Positions 7,866-16,565 of a stretch of 64,000 nucleotides of DNA are shown here, one piece after another. This stretch comes from Streptococcus suis (GTDB lineage: Bacteria; Bacillota; Bacilli; Lactobacillales; Streptococcaceae): NCBI GenBank assembly GCA_029593465.1, contig JAKTNK010000002.1:66438-130437 (forward strand), given 5' to 3'. The notes under the pieces are model-generated. The model made no database searches. It was not told the DNA's origin and saw only the letters and a program-made list of their open reading frames with translations. Each line of letters starts with the position of its first letter. The stretch's first letter is position 1. The position numbers were made by a program, and so were the translations under genes.

Positions 7866-7899
7866 TACGAGTGTCTCCAATCTTTTTGATATTGTTAAT

Positions 7900-7928
7900 A
7901 CTATAACGAAAAATTTTGGATAAGGCAA
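7900..7928 (-). promoter_or_regulatory. Promoter of the BASS leader
   Basis: Minus strand: -35 TTGCCT (7928-7923), 17-nt spacer, -10 TATAGT (7905-7900). The transcript would start near 7893, about 15 nt before the leader peptide RBS. Confidence 0.65.
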
Positions 7929-8008
7929 TAGCAAAATCGAAAAAAATTAAAAAATCCGACTATTTGAGTGGTTTTTCGCCAAAATGAACATTTTTTTGCC
8001 AGACGGTC

Positions 8009-8038
8009 TTGTTTTTAAATTTATCTTTGTGTTATAAT
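8009..8038 (+). promoter_or_regulatory. brnQ promoter
   Basis: -35 TTGTTT at 8009-8014, 18-nt spacer, -10 TATAAT at 8033-8038. Confidence 0.6.
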
Positions 8039-8067
8039 AAGCGCAATTTTATTTAGGAGGTACACAT

Positions 8068-9426
8068 GTGAAACAGACGTTATCACGAAAAGACACATTT
8101 TTTATCGGCTCGATGCTCTTTGGGCTTCTCTTTGGAGCTGGTAATCTCATTTTCCCAGTTCATATGGGGCAAGAAGCGGGGGCAGCTGTTTGGTCAGCCA
8201 ACCTTGGTTTCTTATTGACAGCTATTGGTTTGCCATTTCTTAGTATTATGGCGATTGGTTTTTCAGGCGGTAAAGGTGTTTTCCACTTAGCTAGCCGAGT
8301 GACAAAACCATTTGCTTACTTTTTCACGGTAGCCCTTTATTTGGTTATCGGACCATTCTTTGCCATGCCTCGTTTGGCAACAACGTCATTTGAAATTGCT
8401 TTTGCCCCTTATTTGAGCGATGCGATGAAAATGCCAGCACTTGCCCTTTATTCGGTCATCTTTTTTGGATTATCTTATGTCCTTTCAAAGAAACCGGGTA
8501 AATTGGTTGATATTATCGGAAAATACATCAATCCTATTTTCCTGTTGGTACTTGGTGTAGTGCTTCTTTTTGTGATTATCAATCCTATGGCACCTGTTAG
8601 TGGTGCAGCTGTTGGCGAAGCTTATCAAACAGCACCTTTCTTAAAAGGCTTTATCGAAGGATACAATACTCTTGATGTTTTGGCAGGACTTGCTTTTGGT
8701 ATCATTGTGGTTACGGCACTTAAACAAAAAGGGGTTGAACAACCTAAATTCTTTGCCATCGAAATGATGAAATCAGGCTTGATTGCTGTTGGTCTTATGG
8801 GCCTTATCTACACTCTCTTAGCTTATGCGGGTGCAACCAGTCTTGGTGGCTTTGCTATCAGTGAAAATGGTGGGATTGCCCTTGGACAAATCACAGCCCA
8901 CTACCTTGGCGCTCTAGGAAGCGTCATCCTAGCCCTTATTGTCTTTTTGGGCTGCTTTAAGACCTGTATCGGTTTGACAACAGCTTGTTCAGAAACTTTT
9001 GAAGAGCTTTTCCCAAGTAAACCTTATCGTTTTTACTTGCTTGTCTTCTCTGTTTTACCAGCAATTATCGCCAATGTTGGTCTCACACAAATCATCCAAT
9101 TGTCTATCCCAGTCTTGATGTTTATCTACCCGTTAGCAATTGTGCTAGTCTTGTTAGGAATCGCATCAGCATGGTTGCCATTGTCGCAAAAAGTTTATCA
9201 AGCCGTAACCTTTTTCACCCTCTTGGCAGCTATTGTGGATGGTTTAAATGCAACGCCAGCCCTTATTCAAGACCTAGCACCAGTGCAATCTTTAATCCAG
9301 CTTGCAGCTAAAGTACTACCTTTGTTTGATTTAGGAATGGGATGGTTATGCCCAGCCTTGGTTGGTTTGGTTGTAGGACTTGTTTGGCAACAAGTATCAA
9401 AAACAACAGTAGTCGTTGACTACTAA
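8068..9426 (+). CDS. brnQ: Branched-chain amino acid transporter BrnQ (LIVCS family)
   Basis: A 452-aa cation-coupled uptake carrier for Leu, Ile and Val, with about twelve membrane segments. The N-terminus FFIGSMLFGLLFGAGNLIFP is the LIVCS hallmark. Start is GTG at 8068, with AGGAGG at 8055-8060; the ATG two bases earlier runs straight into a stop. It is monocistronic with a terminator at 9482. It is divergent from the BASS gene, whose leader seems to sense isoleucine. Confidence 0.95.
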   Translation: MKQTLSRKDTFFIGSMLFGLLFGAGNLIFPVHMGQEAGAAVWSANLGFLLTAIGLPFLSIMAIGFSGGKGVFHLASRVTKPFAYFFTVALYLVIGPFFAMPRLATTSFEIAFAPYLSDAMKMPALALYSVIFFGLSYVLSKKPGKLVDIIGKYINPIFLLVLGVVLLFVIINPMAPVSGAAVGEAYQTAPFLKGFIEGYNTLDVLAGLAFGIIVVTALKQKGVEQPKFFAIEMMKSGLIAVGLMGLIYTLLAYAGATSLGGFAISENGGIALGQITAHYLGALGSVILALIVFLGCFKTCIGLTTACSETFEELFPSKPYRFYLLVFSVLPAIIANVGLTQIIQLSIPVLMFIYPLAIVLVLLGIASAWLPLSQKVYQAVTFFTLLAAIVDGLNATPALIQDLAPVQSLIQLAAKVLPLFDLGMGWLCPALVGLVVGLVWQQVSKTTVVVDY

Positions 9427-9481
9427 TAACCAGCTCATAGATAAGCAGCCTATGAAGATAATAGACTGCTAATCATATAAT

Positions 9482-9518
9482 AAAAAGAGGTTTGAATGAC
9501 GGTTCACTCCTCTTTTTT
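9482..9518 (+). terminator. Intrinsic terminator after brnQ
   Basis: AAAAAGAGG pairs with CCTCTTTTTT around an 18-nt loop that can pair further internally. Confidence 0.8.
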
Positions 9519-9560
9519 GTGCTAGATAATTGTCTTGATTTAGGCTATAATAAGTGGGTT

Positions 9561-11693
9561 ATGGAAAATCAAAATGAACGTATTATCTCTCAACATTTGG
9601 GAGTGTCACAGCAGCAGGTTAGCAATGTCTTATCGTTAACAGCAGAAGGAAACACAATTCCCTTTATAGCCCGTTACCGTAAGGAGAAGACAGGGAATTT
9701 GGATGAGGTCCAACTCAAGGAAATTTTGGACATGGATAAGTCCTTGACCGCCTTGGCTGAGCGTAAGGCGACTGTTTTAGCTAAGATTGACGAACAAGGA
9801 AAACTCACTGACAGCTTGCGTCAAGCCATTGAAACTGCTGAAAAATTAGCCGATCTCGAAGAGCTGTATCTCCCTTATAAAGAGAAACGGCGTACCAAAG
9901 CCACCATTGCCCGAGAAGCAGGATTATTTCCGCTTGCTCGTCTCATCTTACAAAACCGCCCCGAACTTGACAAAGAGGCTGAACAGTTTATCACAGAAGG
10001 ATTTGATACCGCTGAGAAAGCCTTATTAGGGGCTTGCGATATTCTGACTGAGTCGTTGGCAGAGGATAACAACTTACGCTCATGGACCTATCGCTATATC
10101 ATGAGTAAGAGTTATCTGACATCGACCGTGAAGGATAGGGATGCTGATGATAAAAAGACGTTTCAAATCTATTACGATTTCAAAGAGCCTGTCAGTCAAT
10201 TGCAGGGTTACCGCGTATTAGCTCTCAATCGCGGTGAAAAGTTAGGGATTTTAAAAGTGTCCTTTGATCACGAAGTGGACCCTATCATTCGTTTTTACGA
10301 AGCCCGATTTAGAGCAAAAAACGCATATATCCACAAGATTGTCCAAGACGTTTGTAAGAAAAAAATTGTTCCAGCTATGGAGCGCCGGATCCGGTCTGAA
10401 TTGACTGAGGCAGCAGAAGATGGGGCTATCAGTCTCTTTTCAGAAAACCTTCGACACCTGTTATTGGTCTCACCACTAAAAGGAAAAGTGGTCCTAGGAT
10501 TTGACCCAGCCTTTCGAACAGGGGCCAAGCTAGCGGTTGTTGACCAAACCGGGAAGTTACTGACCACCCAAGTCATCTACCCAGTCGCACCAGCAAGTCA
10601 GTCAAAGATTGAAGCAGCAAAAACGACGCTAGCCGAATTGATTACCGCATTTGGGGTTGAATTGATTGCGATTGGAAACGGAACTGCTAGTCGTGAAAGC
10701 GAGGCTTTTGTTGCGGAAGTTTTAAAGGATTTTCCAGAGGTATCGTATGTGATTGTCAATGAATCGGGGGCTTCTGTTTATTCGGCTTCTGAATTAGCAA
10801 GAAAGGAATTCCCTGAGTTGACGGTTGAAAAACGCTCAGCCATATCCATTGCTAGACGCTTACAGGATCCATTGGCCGAGTTGGTTAAGATTGACCCCAA
10901 GTCCATCGGGGTTGGTCAATACCAGCATGATGTCAGTCAAAAAAAGTTAGCTGATAATCTTGACTTTGTGGTTGATACAGTTGTTAACCAGGTCGGTGTC
11001 AATGTTAACACGGCTAGTCCAGCCTTGCTCGCCCATGTATCGGGGCTCAATAAAACGATTTCTGAGAACATTGTCAAGTACCGTGAAGAAAACGGCGCTC
11101 TCACCTCGCGTTCTGAGATTAAAAAAGTTCCTCGTTTAGGTGCTAAAGCCTTTGAGCAAGCGGCTGGTTTTTTGAGAATTCCAAATGGTAAAGATATCTT
11201 GGACAATACCGGTGTTCATCCAGAGAGCTATGGAGCTGTTAAATTACTATTTGAGCAGCTGGATATCATAGAACTCGATGAGACTGCCAAAGCCAAATTA
11301 AAAACCCTTGATATGGCAAGAGCAGCTGAGATAACCGGTCTAGGACAAGAAACCCTAAAAGATATCGTTCAAGAACTCTTAAAGCCAGGCCGTGACCTTC
11401 GCGATGAGTTTGCAGCACCTGTTTTACGTCAAGACGTCCTTGAGATAAGCGATTTGAGCATTGGGCAACAGTTGGAAGGGACTGTTCGTAACGTTGTTGA
11501 CTTCGGTGCCTTTGTCGATATTGGGCTACACGATGATGGTCTGATTCACATTTCACAGATGGCCCAGTCCTTTGTGAAACATCCGAGCCAGGTGGTCTCT
11601 GTTGGTGATATTGTAACGGTTTGGGTGTCTCAGATTGACTTAGATCGTGGTAAAATCAATCTTAGTTTGGTAGATCCTCGTGACTCTCACTGA
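9561..11693 (+). CDS. tex: Tex family transcription accessory / RNA-binding protein
   Basis: About 710 aa, cytoplasmic. Order of domains: Tex N-terminal helical region, YqgF-like RNase H fold (around [19 protein letters not shown], about residues 310-330), helix-hairpin-helix motifs ([15 protein letters not shown]), and a C-terminal S1 domain (about 634-705, [21 protein letters not shown]). Tex binds nucleic acid and affects transcription and virulence gene expression in several pathogens. I chose ATG 9561 (MENQNERI); upstream codons would run through the brnQ terminator. A TATAAT lies at 9546-9551. Its end overlaps the sprT-like gene by 14 nt. Confidence 0.92.
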   Translation: MENQNERIISQHLGVSQQQVSNVLSLTAEGNTIPFIARYRKEKTGNLDEVQLKEILDMDKSLTALAERKATVLAKIDEQGKLTDSLRQAIETAEKLADLEELYLPYKEKRRTKATIAREAGLFPLARLILQNRPELDKEAEQFITEGFDTAEKALLGACDILTESLAEDNNLRSWTYRYIMSKSYLTSTVKDRDADDKKTFQIYYDFKEPVSQLQGYRVLALNRGEKLGILKVSFDHEVDPIIRFYEARFRAKNAYIHKIVQDVCKKKIVPAMERRIRSELTEAAEDGAISLFSENLRHLLLVSPLKGKVVLGFDPAFRTGAKLAVVDQTGKLLTTQVIYPVAPASQSKIEAAKTTLAELITAFGVELIAIGNGTASRESEAFVAEVLKDFPEVSYVIVNESGASVYSASELARKEFPELTVEKRSAISIARRLQDPLAELVKIDPKSIGVGQYQHDVSQKKLADNLDFVVDTVVNQVGVNVNTASPALLAHVSGLNKTISENIVKYREENGALTSRSEIKKVPRLGAKAFEQAAGFLRIPNGKDILDNTGVHPESYGAVKLLFEQLDIIELDETAKAKLKTLDMARAAEITGLGQETLKDIVQELLKPGRDLRDEFAAPVLRQDVLEISDLSIGQQLEGTVRNVVDFGAFVDIGLHDDGLIHISQMAQSFVKHPSQVVSVGDIVTVWVSQIDLDRGKINLSLVDPRDSH

Positions 11694-12126
11694 TTATGTC
11701 AAACAGGTGTCTCGTGAGGATTTTGGCTGGGAATTTTCTCATCAGGCTTTTTGGAACAAGCGGTTGCGTACAACAGGTGGTCGCTTTTTTCCGCAAGATG
11801 GGCATCTTGATTTTAATCCGAAACATTTAGAACAATACGGTGAAGACGTGTTTCGCCAAATTGTTCGCCATGAGCTATGCCATTATCATTTGTATTTCCA
11901 AAGAAAGGGATACAAACATCAAGATAAGGATTTTAAGACGCTTTTGACCCAGGTGGGAGGGCTTCGTTTTGCTCCAAAACTGCAAGAAAGTAGAGCAAAG
12001 CATTGCTATTATTGCCAACAATGTGGGCAAATCTATCTTCGAAAAAGACGTCTCACGATCAGTAAATACCGTTGTGGCAAGTGTCAAGGTAAGCTAGCTC
12101 TGAAAGAAGATGCAAATCAGTCGTAA
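11680..12126 (+). CDS. SprT-like zinc metalloprotease-family protein
   Basis: A 148-aa SprT family protein. The zincin motif HELCH (about residues 65-69) is intact, and a C-terminal zinc ribbon is formed by CYYCQQCG and CGKC. Start is GTG at 11680 inside the end of tex; the N-terminus [16 protein letters not shown] fits the family. Biochemical role in Firmicutes is unproven; eukaryotic relatives act on DNA-protein crosslinks. Cotranscribed with tex. A terminator hairpin overlaps its stop codon. Confidence 0.88.
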   Translation: MTLTDYVKQVSREDFGWEFSHQAFWNKRLRTTGGRFFPQDGHLDFNPKHLEQYGEDVFRQIVRHELCHYHLYFQRKGYKHQDKDFKTLLTQVGGLRFAPKLQESRAKHCYYCQQCGQIYLRKRRLTISKYRCGKCQGKLALKEDANQS

Positions 12127-12142
12127 GGCTGATTTGTTTTTC
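12113..12142 (+). terminator. Intrinsic terminator overlapping the sprT-like stop
   Basis: CAAATCAG/CTGATTTG stem, 8-nt loop containing part of the stop codon, then TTTTT. Confidence 0.75.
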
Positions 12143-12212
12143 CTTATTCTAAGATATAATAAGAGCCTGAAAAGACGGAAATGACCATTTCCGATAACCT
12201 AAAAGGAGAGTT

Positions 12213-12485
12213 ATGATGGGAGATCAATTTTATCGTTTGAAAAAGGGGCGTGTTCTGGCAGGTGTATTAGCAGGTTTGTCAGACAAATACCACTGGGATC
12301 TTAATTTAGTAAGAGCTCTTTTTGTAGTATCTTGTTTATTTGCCCAATTTCCTCTTGTTATTTATATCGTTTTAGCGATTTTCTTACCTTACCGAGAAGA
12401 TATTGAACGGGCTTCCTTTTCATCACGGCATCGTCGCCGTAAAACAGCAGAACCTGTCGATGACCATGAGGATAATTGGTATTAG
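12213..12485 (+). CDS. PspC domain membrane protein
   Basis: A 90-aa protein. PspC domain spans about residues 5-62 (KGRVLAGVLAGLSDKYHWD, then a hydrophobic helix ending FLPYRED), followed by a basic tail. PspC proteins sense or respond to envelope stress; in other streptococci PspC genes are LiaFSR targets, which I cannot confirm here. Two adjacent ATG codons (12213, 12216) follow AAAAGGAGAG. It has its own TATAAT at about 12155 and its own terminator. Confidence 0.88.
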   Translation: MMGDQFYRLKKGRVLAGVLAGLSDKYHWDLNLVRALFVVSCLFAQFPLVIYIVLAIFLPYREDIERASFSSRHRRRKTAEPVDDHEDNWY

Positions 12486-12494
12486 AAAGTTGGC

Positions 12495-12520
12495 AAAAGG
12501 GCTCTTACGGCCCTTTTTTT
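12495..12520 (+). terminator. Intrinsic terminator after the pspC-like gene
   Basis: AAAGGGC/GCCCTTT stem with a 7-nt loop and TTTTTTT tail. Confidence 0.85.
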
Positions 12521-12544
12521 GACAAAGGAGATTTTTCTAGCAAT

Positions 12545-12582
12545 TGGTGAGCGCTTACCTTTTGATGGAAATATGTTATAAT
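12545..12582 (+). promoter_or_regulatory. hprK promoter with a near-palindromic cre-like site
   Basis: Extended -10: TG at 12574-12575, TATAAT at 12577-12582. Over the -35 region lies GGTGAGCGCTTACC (12546-12559), nearly palindromic and centred on AGCGCT like a CcpA operator, but with outer bases off consensus. The promoter is firm; the CcpA site is weak. Confidence 0.45.
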
Positions 12583-12617
12583 AAACAAAAAATAATGGAT
12601 TTAGGTAAGGAGACACG

Positions 12618-13553
12618 ATGTCTGTTACAGTTCAAATGCTGGTCGATAAGATAAAATGTGAGGTCATCTATGGCGATGAGGCTTCACTGACCAAGGAGAT
12701 AGTGACTTCTGATATTTTAAGACCAGGTCTTGAGATGACAGGTTACTTTGATTATTATGCCCCAGAACGTGTTCAGTTGGTTGGGATGAAGGAGTGGTCT
12801 TATCTCAATGCCATGACGGACCATAATCGCCTGCAGGTCTTGAGTGAAATGTTAAGACCGCAGACGCCAGCTATTATTGTGGCACGTGGTCTTTCGATTC
12901 AGGAAGAAATTGTCACCGCAGCGAAAAAAAATAATGTTGCCGTTCTCTCAAGCGAGGTACCGACCAGTCGCCTGTCTGGTGAGATTTCTTGGTATTTGGA
13001 TTCTTGTCTGGCCGAGCGTACAAGTGTGCACGGTGTGTTGATGGATATCTATGGTATGGGTGTCTTGATTCAAGGGGATTCTGGCATCGGTAAAAGTGAA
13101 ACAGGTCTTGAGTTGGTGAAACGTGGGCATCGTTTGGTTGCTGATGATCGGGTAGATGTCTTTGCCAAAGATGAAGAGACGCTTTGGGGAGAACCTGCTG
13201 AAATTCTCAGACATCTCTTGGAGATTCGAGGTGTTGGGATCATTGACATCATGAGCCTTTATGGGGCTAGTGCTGTGAAAGATTCTTCGCAAGTGCAGCT
13301 GGCCATTTACCTCGAAAATTATGCGCCTGATAAGGTTTTTGATCGTTTGGGAAATGGCAGTGAAGAAATTGAATTTTCGGGGGTGAAGATTCCACGCGTT
13401 CGCATTCCAGTTAAAACAGGCCGCAATGTCTCAGTGGTTATCGAAGCTGCTGCCATGAACCACCGGGCAAAATTGATGGGATTTGATGCTACCAAAACTT
13501 TTGAAGAACGCTTGTCCAATCTAATTTCGAGAAACGGGGCTTCCGATGATTGA
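12618..13553 (+). CDS. hprK: HPr kinase/phosphorylase
   Basis: A 311-aa bifunctional enzyme that phosphorylates Ser46 of HPr using ATP or pyrophosphate and also removes that phosphate, so it controls CcpA-dependent carbon repression. The P-loop GDSGIGKSE lies at about 153-161, and the HprK signature [11 protein letters not shown] at about 200-210. Full length. It heads the operon hprK-lgt-DUF948-YtxH and overlaps lgt by 8 nt. Its target, HPr, is encoded at 53266 in this window. Confidence 0.97.
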   Translation: MSVTVQMLVDKIKCEVIYGDEASLTKEIVTSDILRPGLEMTGYFDYYAPERVQLVGMKEWSYLNAMTDHNRLQVLSEMLRPQTPAIIVARGLSIQEEIVTAAKKNNVAVLSSEVPTSRLSGEISWYLDSCLAERTSVHGVLMDIYGMGVLIQGDSGIGKSETGLELVKRGHRLVADDRVDVFAKDEETLWGEPAEILRHLLEIRGVGIIDIMSLYGASAVKDSSQVQLAIYLENYAPDKVFDRLGNGSEEIEFSGVKIPRVRIPVKTGRNVSVVIEAAAMNHRAKLMGFDATKTFEERLSNLISRNGASDD

Positions 13554-14337
13554 TTCAACGGCTATTCAACTGGGTCCCTTTGCTATCAAGTGGTATGCCC
13601 TTTGCATTGTATCAGGGCTTATTCTAGCTGTTTATCTCGCAATGAAAGAAGCTCCGAGAAAACATATCAAGCCTGACTCAGTCTTGGATTTTATCCTAAT
13701 CGCCTTTCCCATTGCCATTGTAGGTGCCCGTTTTTATTACGTGATTTTTGAATGGTCTTACTATAAGGAGCATCTTTCTGAGATTTTTGCTGTTTGGAAT
13801 GGTGGCATTGCTATCTACGGTGGCTTGATAGCAGGGGCGATTGTTCTTTACGTTTTTACCCGCCATCATTTTATCGATACGGTTGATTTTTTAGATATTG
13901 CGGCTCCAGGTGTTCTGCTGGCTCAAAGTTTGGGGCGTTGGGGTAATTTCTTTAACCAAGAAGCCTTTGGTCAACCTGTGGCACATTTGGATTATCTGCC
14001 ATCCTTTATCAGAAAGCAAATGTATATAGACGGTGCTTATCGAACCCCAACCTTTCTTTATGAATCCCTTTGGAATGTGCTTGGTTTTATAATCATTATG
14101 AGTTTAAGACATCGCCCTCATTTATTAAAAAAAGGTGAGCCGACCTTATTCTACCTCATCTGGTATGGGACTGGACGGCTGGTTATTGAGGGGATGCGCA
14201 CCGATAGTCTGATGTTAGCTGGGTTTAGGGTGTCGCAATGGCTGTCAGCTTTGCTGGTTGTTGTGGGTCTGACCTTGTTCATTTATCGCCGTTACCGTTT
14301 GGTATTACCCTTTTATAGCTCATCATCAAAAAAATAG
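13546..14337 (+). CDS. lgt: Phosphatidylglycerol-prolipoprotein diacylglyceryl transferase
   Basis: A 263-aa membrane enzyme that adds diacylglycerol to the lipobox cysteine of prolipoproteins. About seven membrane segments; the Lgt signature [13 protein letters not shown] lies near residue 130, with IYGGLIAG before it. Substrates in this window include FhuD and LivJ. It overlaps hprK by 8 nt, so they are coupled. Confidence 0.97.
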   Translation: MIDSTAIQLGPFAIKWYALCIVSGLILAVYLAMKEAPRKHIKPDSVLDFILIAFPIAIVGARFYYVIFEWSYYKEHLSEIFAVWNGGIAIYGGLIAGAIVLYVFTRHHFIDTVDFLDIAAPGVLLAQSLGRWGNFFNQEAFGQPVAHLDYLPSFIRKQMYIDGAYRTPTFLYESLWNVLGFIIIMSLRHRPHLLKKGEPTLFYLIWYGTGRLVIEGMRTDSLMLAGFRVSQWLSALLVVVGLTLFIYRRYRLVLPFYSSSSKK

Positions 14338-14349
14338 TAGGAGACAGTT

Positions 14350-14751
14350 ATGGATTTAGTAGGAATATCAGTATTGATTATTGCATTAGCCTTTGTTGCT
14401 TTGGTTGTTTATCTCATCAAAGTCTTGCAAAAAGTAGCGTTAACGATTGATGAGACAAAGGAAACCATTAAAATTTTAACCAGTGATGTCAATGTTACCC
14501 TCTATCAGACCAATGACATTTTAGCAAAGGCTAACGTTTTGGTAGAGGATATCAATGGCAAGGTTTCGACCATCGATCCTTTGTTTGTCGCTATAGCTGA
14601 TTTGTCAGAAAGTGTTTCTGACTTGAATTTAAAAGCACGTCATCTTGGTCAAAAGACAAGTGGCGTCAGTAGTACCTTAGGAACTGTTGGGAAATCTTAC
14701 ATCACTGGTAAAATTGGTTCTAAATTATTTAAGAAAAAAAGAAGTAACTAA
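14350..14751 (+). CDS. DUF948 (YtxG-like) membrane-anchored protein
   Basis: A 133-aa protein with one N-terminal membrane helix (about residues 5-27), then a long helical region that probably forms a coiled coil (TIDETKETIKILTSDVNVTLYQTNDIL), and a basic C-terminus. It matches DUF948. It is 12 nt after lgt with a good RBS (AGGAGACAG) and is followed by the YtxH gene, a common pair in Firmicutes. Function unknown; a stress or envelope role is likely. Confidence 0.82.
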   Translation: MDLVGISVLIIALAFVALVVYLIKVLQKVALTIDETKETIKILTSDVNVTLYQTNDILAKANVLVEDINGKVSTIDPLFVAIADLSESVSDLNLKARHLGQKTSGVSSTLGTVGKSYITGKIGSKLFKKKRSN

Positions 14752-14771
14752 GAATCTAGGAGGAACATACT

Positions 14772-15179
14772 ATGGCAAAATTTGGTAAATCAGTGCTCAT
14801 TGGCGCAACCATTGGTGTCGCAGCAGCTTATTTCCTTAACACCCGTAAAGGCAAAGAGGTTAAGGATAAAGCGAATGAGTTTATCACCGATTACAAGGAC
14901 AACACAGAAGAATACAACCTGCTAGCTTTGGCGAAAGCCAATAGCTATAAGGATATGGCTGTTGAGGCATTTAATGATTATAAATCTAAATATGAAAACG
15001 GTGATTTAACTGTCGATGACCTTGTTGAACAAGTGAAAGAAAAAGCAACTCTTGTGAAAGATGCGGCCGTTAACACCTTGAATCAAGTCACTTCAGATAC
15101 TGATGTCAAAGAGAAAGTCGTCAAAAGCACAGCAGAAGTGGATGATATTGTGATTAACTATGACGACCAAGACCTTTAA
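14772..15179 (+). CDS. YtxH-like envelope protein
   Basis: A 135-aa protein. A short glycine/alanine-rich hydrophobic helix (VLIGATIGVAAAYFL, about residues 8-22) is followed by NTRKGKEV, typical of YtxH-like proteins, then a charged helical tail. RBS AGGAGG precedes ATG 14772. Last gene of the hprK operon. Function unknown. Confidence 0.82.
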   Translation: MAKFGKSVLIGATIGVAAAYFLNTRKGKEVKDKANEFITDYKDNTEEYNLLALAKANSYKDMAVEAFNDYKSKYENGDLTVDDLVEQVKEKATLVKDAAVNTLNQVTSDTDVKEKVVKSTAEVDDIVINYDDQDL

Positions 15180-15271
15180 AGGAAAATGACACTAAAGTCG
15201 TTTTTGAGAAGGCCTCAGGTGCATTGTTGTGATAAGATTTCATCAGCTACTAAGATAGCCTCATATAAAGA

Positions 15272-15300
15272 TTGTATTTGCAGCCAAGGTCTGCTATAAT
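15272..15300 (+). promoter_or_regulatory. Promoter of the T-box transcript
   Basis: -35 TTGTAT (15272-15277), 17-nt spacer ending in TGC, and -10 TATAAT (15295-15300). Confidence 0.7.
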
Positions 15301-15306
15301 AATCCT

Positions 15307-15512
15307 ATCAGAGGTGTTTTGAAGCCCATTTGTCACAGGAAGCGGTGCTACTGAGAAATCCGCACAAATGTCAAAACTGGTTGCTGAGTCATCAATTTGT
15401 ATAAAAAGAGCAGCGGGTGCAAAGCCCGAATGTGGGTGGTACCGCGGAATTCAAAACGAAATTCGTCCCTGTCTAGCGTAAGCTGGATGGGGATTTTGAC
15501 GTTTTTGAAAAA
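15307..15512 (+). promoter_or_regulatory. T-box riboswitch, valine specifier
   Basis: Contains the T-box core TGGGTGGTACCGCG (15433-15446), which binds the uncharged tRNA acceptor end. Stem I pairs GTTTT...CATTTGT with ACAAATG...AAAAC; the internal loop on the 3' side holds GTC followed by A, a valine specifier. A terminator follows (GTCCCTGTCTAGC against GCTGGATGGGGAT with G-U pairs, then TTTT), competing with pairing between the T-box and GTCCC. Uncharged tRNA-Val should allow read-through. The next valine gene, valS, begins only at 17492, after three other genes. Confidence 0.93.
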
Positions 15513-15537
15513 ATTCGATAATAATTTTTTCAAAAAC
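15501..15537. repeat. 15-bp perfect inverted repeat after the T-box terminator
   Basis: GTTTTTGAAAAAATT and AATTTTTTCAAAAAC flank a 7-nt loop. It starts in the U-tract of the T-box terminator. AT-rich; it could stabilise RNA ends or mark an old rearrangement. Confidence 0.6.
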
Positions 15538-15595
15538 TAATGCATGGAGTAGAAAAAGGTTGCTATGATTTTCACTTAAAGAAAGGAAATAAAAT

Positions 15596-16138
15596 ATGGG
15601 GGACATAGAGACAGAACGTCTGTTGTTGCGTCCTATTAAACCAACAGATGCGCCAGCTATGTTTGATTATGGTCAACGTGTGGAAGTCGCAAGTTTGGCT
15701 GGTTTTCCGGTAAATCAGTCATTGGAAGAAGTCCGAGCTTTTATCGAGCAGGATTTGCAGAAAGCTGAGGAACAAGCTTGCTTGCGTATCTATGCGATTT
15801 GTCTAAAAGGCGATGGAAGAATGATTGGAACAGTCAATTTTACAAAGGAAATCGAGGAAGACATTTTTGAAATTGGTTATGTTTTGCATCCAGATTGGTG
15901 GGGGCAAGGTTTGATGCCAGAGGCGGTTGGTGCACTGATTCATCATGGTTTTCAGGCTTATCATATGAGAAAAATTGAATTAGTAACCTATGATTCTAAT
16001 CATCAAAGTCAACGTGTGGCAGAGAAATTAGGTTTTCAATTAGAAGCACGACTGCGTCAACGGAAACTACTAGAAGGTCATTACCATGATAAGATTGTCT
16101 ATGGTTTGCTGAGGGACGAATGGTTGCAACCTTCTTAA
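15596..16138 (+). CDS. GNAT N-acetyltransferase (RimJ/RimL type)
   Basis: A 180-aa acetyltransferase. It begins GDIETERLLLRP, the typical start of RimJ/RimL-type GNAT proteins. The acetyl-CoA binding segment is DWWGQGLMPEAVGALIHHGF (about residues 100-119), and a later conserved part reads YDSNHQSQRVAEKLGFQLEA. These modify protein N-termini, ribosomal proteins or small molecules; the substrate is not known. It has a good RBS (AAAGGAAA) and is the first gene behind the valine T-box. Confidence 0.88.
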   Translation: MGDIETERLLLRPIKPTDAPAMFDYGQRVEVASLAGFPVNQSLEEVRAFIEQDLQKAEEQACLRIYAICLKGDGRMIGTVNFTKEIEEDIFEIGYVLHPDWWGQGLMPEAVGALIHHGFQAYHMRKIELVTYDSNHQSQRVAEKLGFQLEARLRQRKLLEGHYHDKIVYGLLRDEWLQPS

Positions 16139-16159
16139 CAGCTAGCGAAAGGAGAAGAG

Positions 16160-16543
16160 ATGTTACACCACATTGAAATCTATGTGTCGGATTTGTCCAA
16201 ATCCTATGAATATTATAGCTTTCTCCTGACCAAGCTGGGTTATTCGCTCTATCAAGAATGGACTGATGGGTTCTCTTTCAAAAAAGCGGAGCAGTACCTA
16301 GTCTTTATTCAAACACCTCCTGATTTTCTAGAAGTAGGCTATCATCGTTGCCGAATTGGGTTGAACCACCTTGCCTTTCACGGTGGGAGTCAAGAAGAAA
16401 TTGACCAACTGAGGCAGGATTTGCTGGAAAAAGGTGTCAAACTTCTCTACGATGATCGCTATCCTTACGCAGGAGGAGAGAACCACTACGCGCTATACTT
16501 TGAAGACCCTGATGGGATAAAGATTGAGTTGGTAGGGGTATAA
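16160..16543 (+). CDS. VOC (glyoxalase/bleomycin resistance) family protein
   Basis: A 127-aa vicinal-oxygen-chelate fold protein. It opens LHHIEIYVSDLSKSYEYY and ends with YALYFEDPDGIKIELV, giving metal-ligand positions His near the N-terminus and Glu at the C-terminus. Possible dioxygenase, glyoxalase-like or antibiotic-binding activity; the substrate is not known. RBS AAAGGAG precedes ATG 16160. It lies 22 nt after the GNAT gene in the T-box transcript. Confidence 0.85.
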   Translation: MLHHIEIYVSDLSKSYEYYSFLLTKLGYSLYQEWTDGFSFKKAEQYLVFIQTPPDFLEVGYHRCRIGLNHLAFHGGSQEEIDQLRQDLLEKGVKLLYDDRYPYAGGENHYALYFEDPDGIKIELVGV

Positions 16544-16565
16544 TATTTAAGAAAGGAGTGTTATT

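Larger units (their letters stand above)
7720..7893 (-). promoter_or_regulatory. Leader RNA with isoleucine-codon attenuator of the BASS gene
   Basis: On the minus strand the leader has six pairing segments. 1: CACTCGTA (7873-7866). 2: AGGACTTAGC (7823-7814), at the end of the leader peptide. 3: GCCAAGTCCT (7790-7781). 4: CGTACGAGTGG (7773-7763) then ATTGGC. 5 and 6: the terminator arms (7750-7738 and 7732-7720). Segment 2 pairs with 3; 3 can also pair with GGATTGGC after 4; 4 pairs with 1 (8 bp); and 4 pairs with CCACTCG in 5 to block the terminator. A ribosome stalled on the Ile codons leaves 2 free, giving 2:3 and the 4:5 antiterminator; a ribosome at the stop codon covers 2, giving terminator 5:6. 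The pairing is seen; the mechanism is inferred. Confidence 0.75.

Noticed and set aside
7720-7893. A ligand riboswitch or T-box in the BASS leader
   Set aside because: No consensus of a known riboswitch class (TPP, SAM, FMN, lysine, glycine, purine) and no T-box core is present; the Ile-codon leader peptide explains the structure better.
7930-8060. CodY box upstream of brnQ
   Set aside because: The best AT-rich alignments match only about 9 of 15 bases, no better than expected in such sequence.
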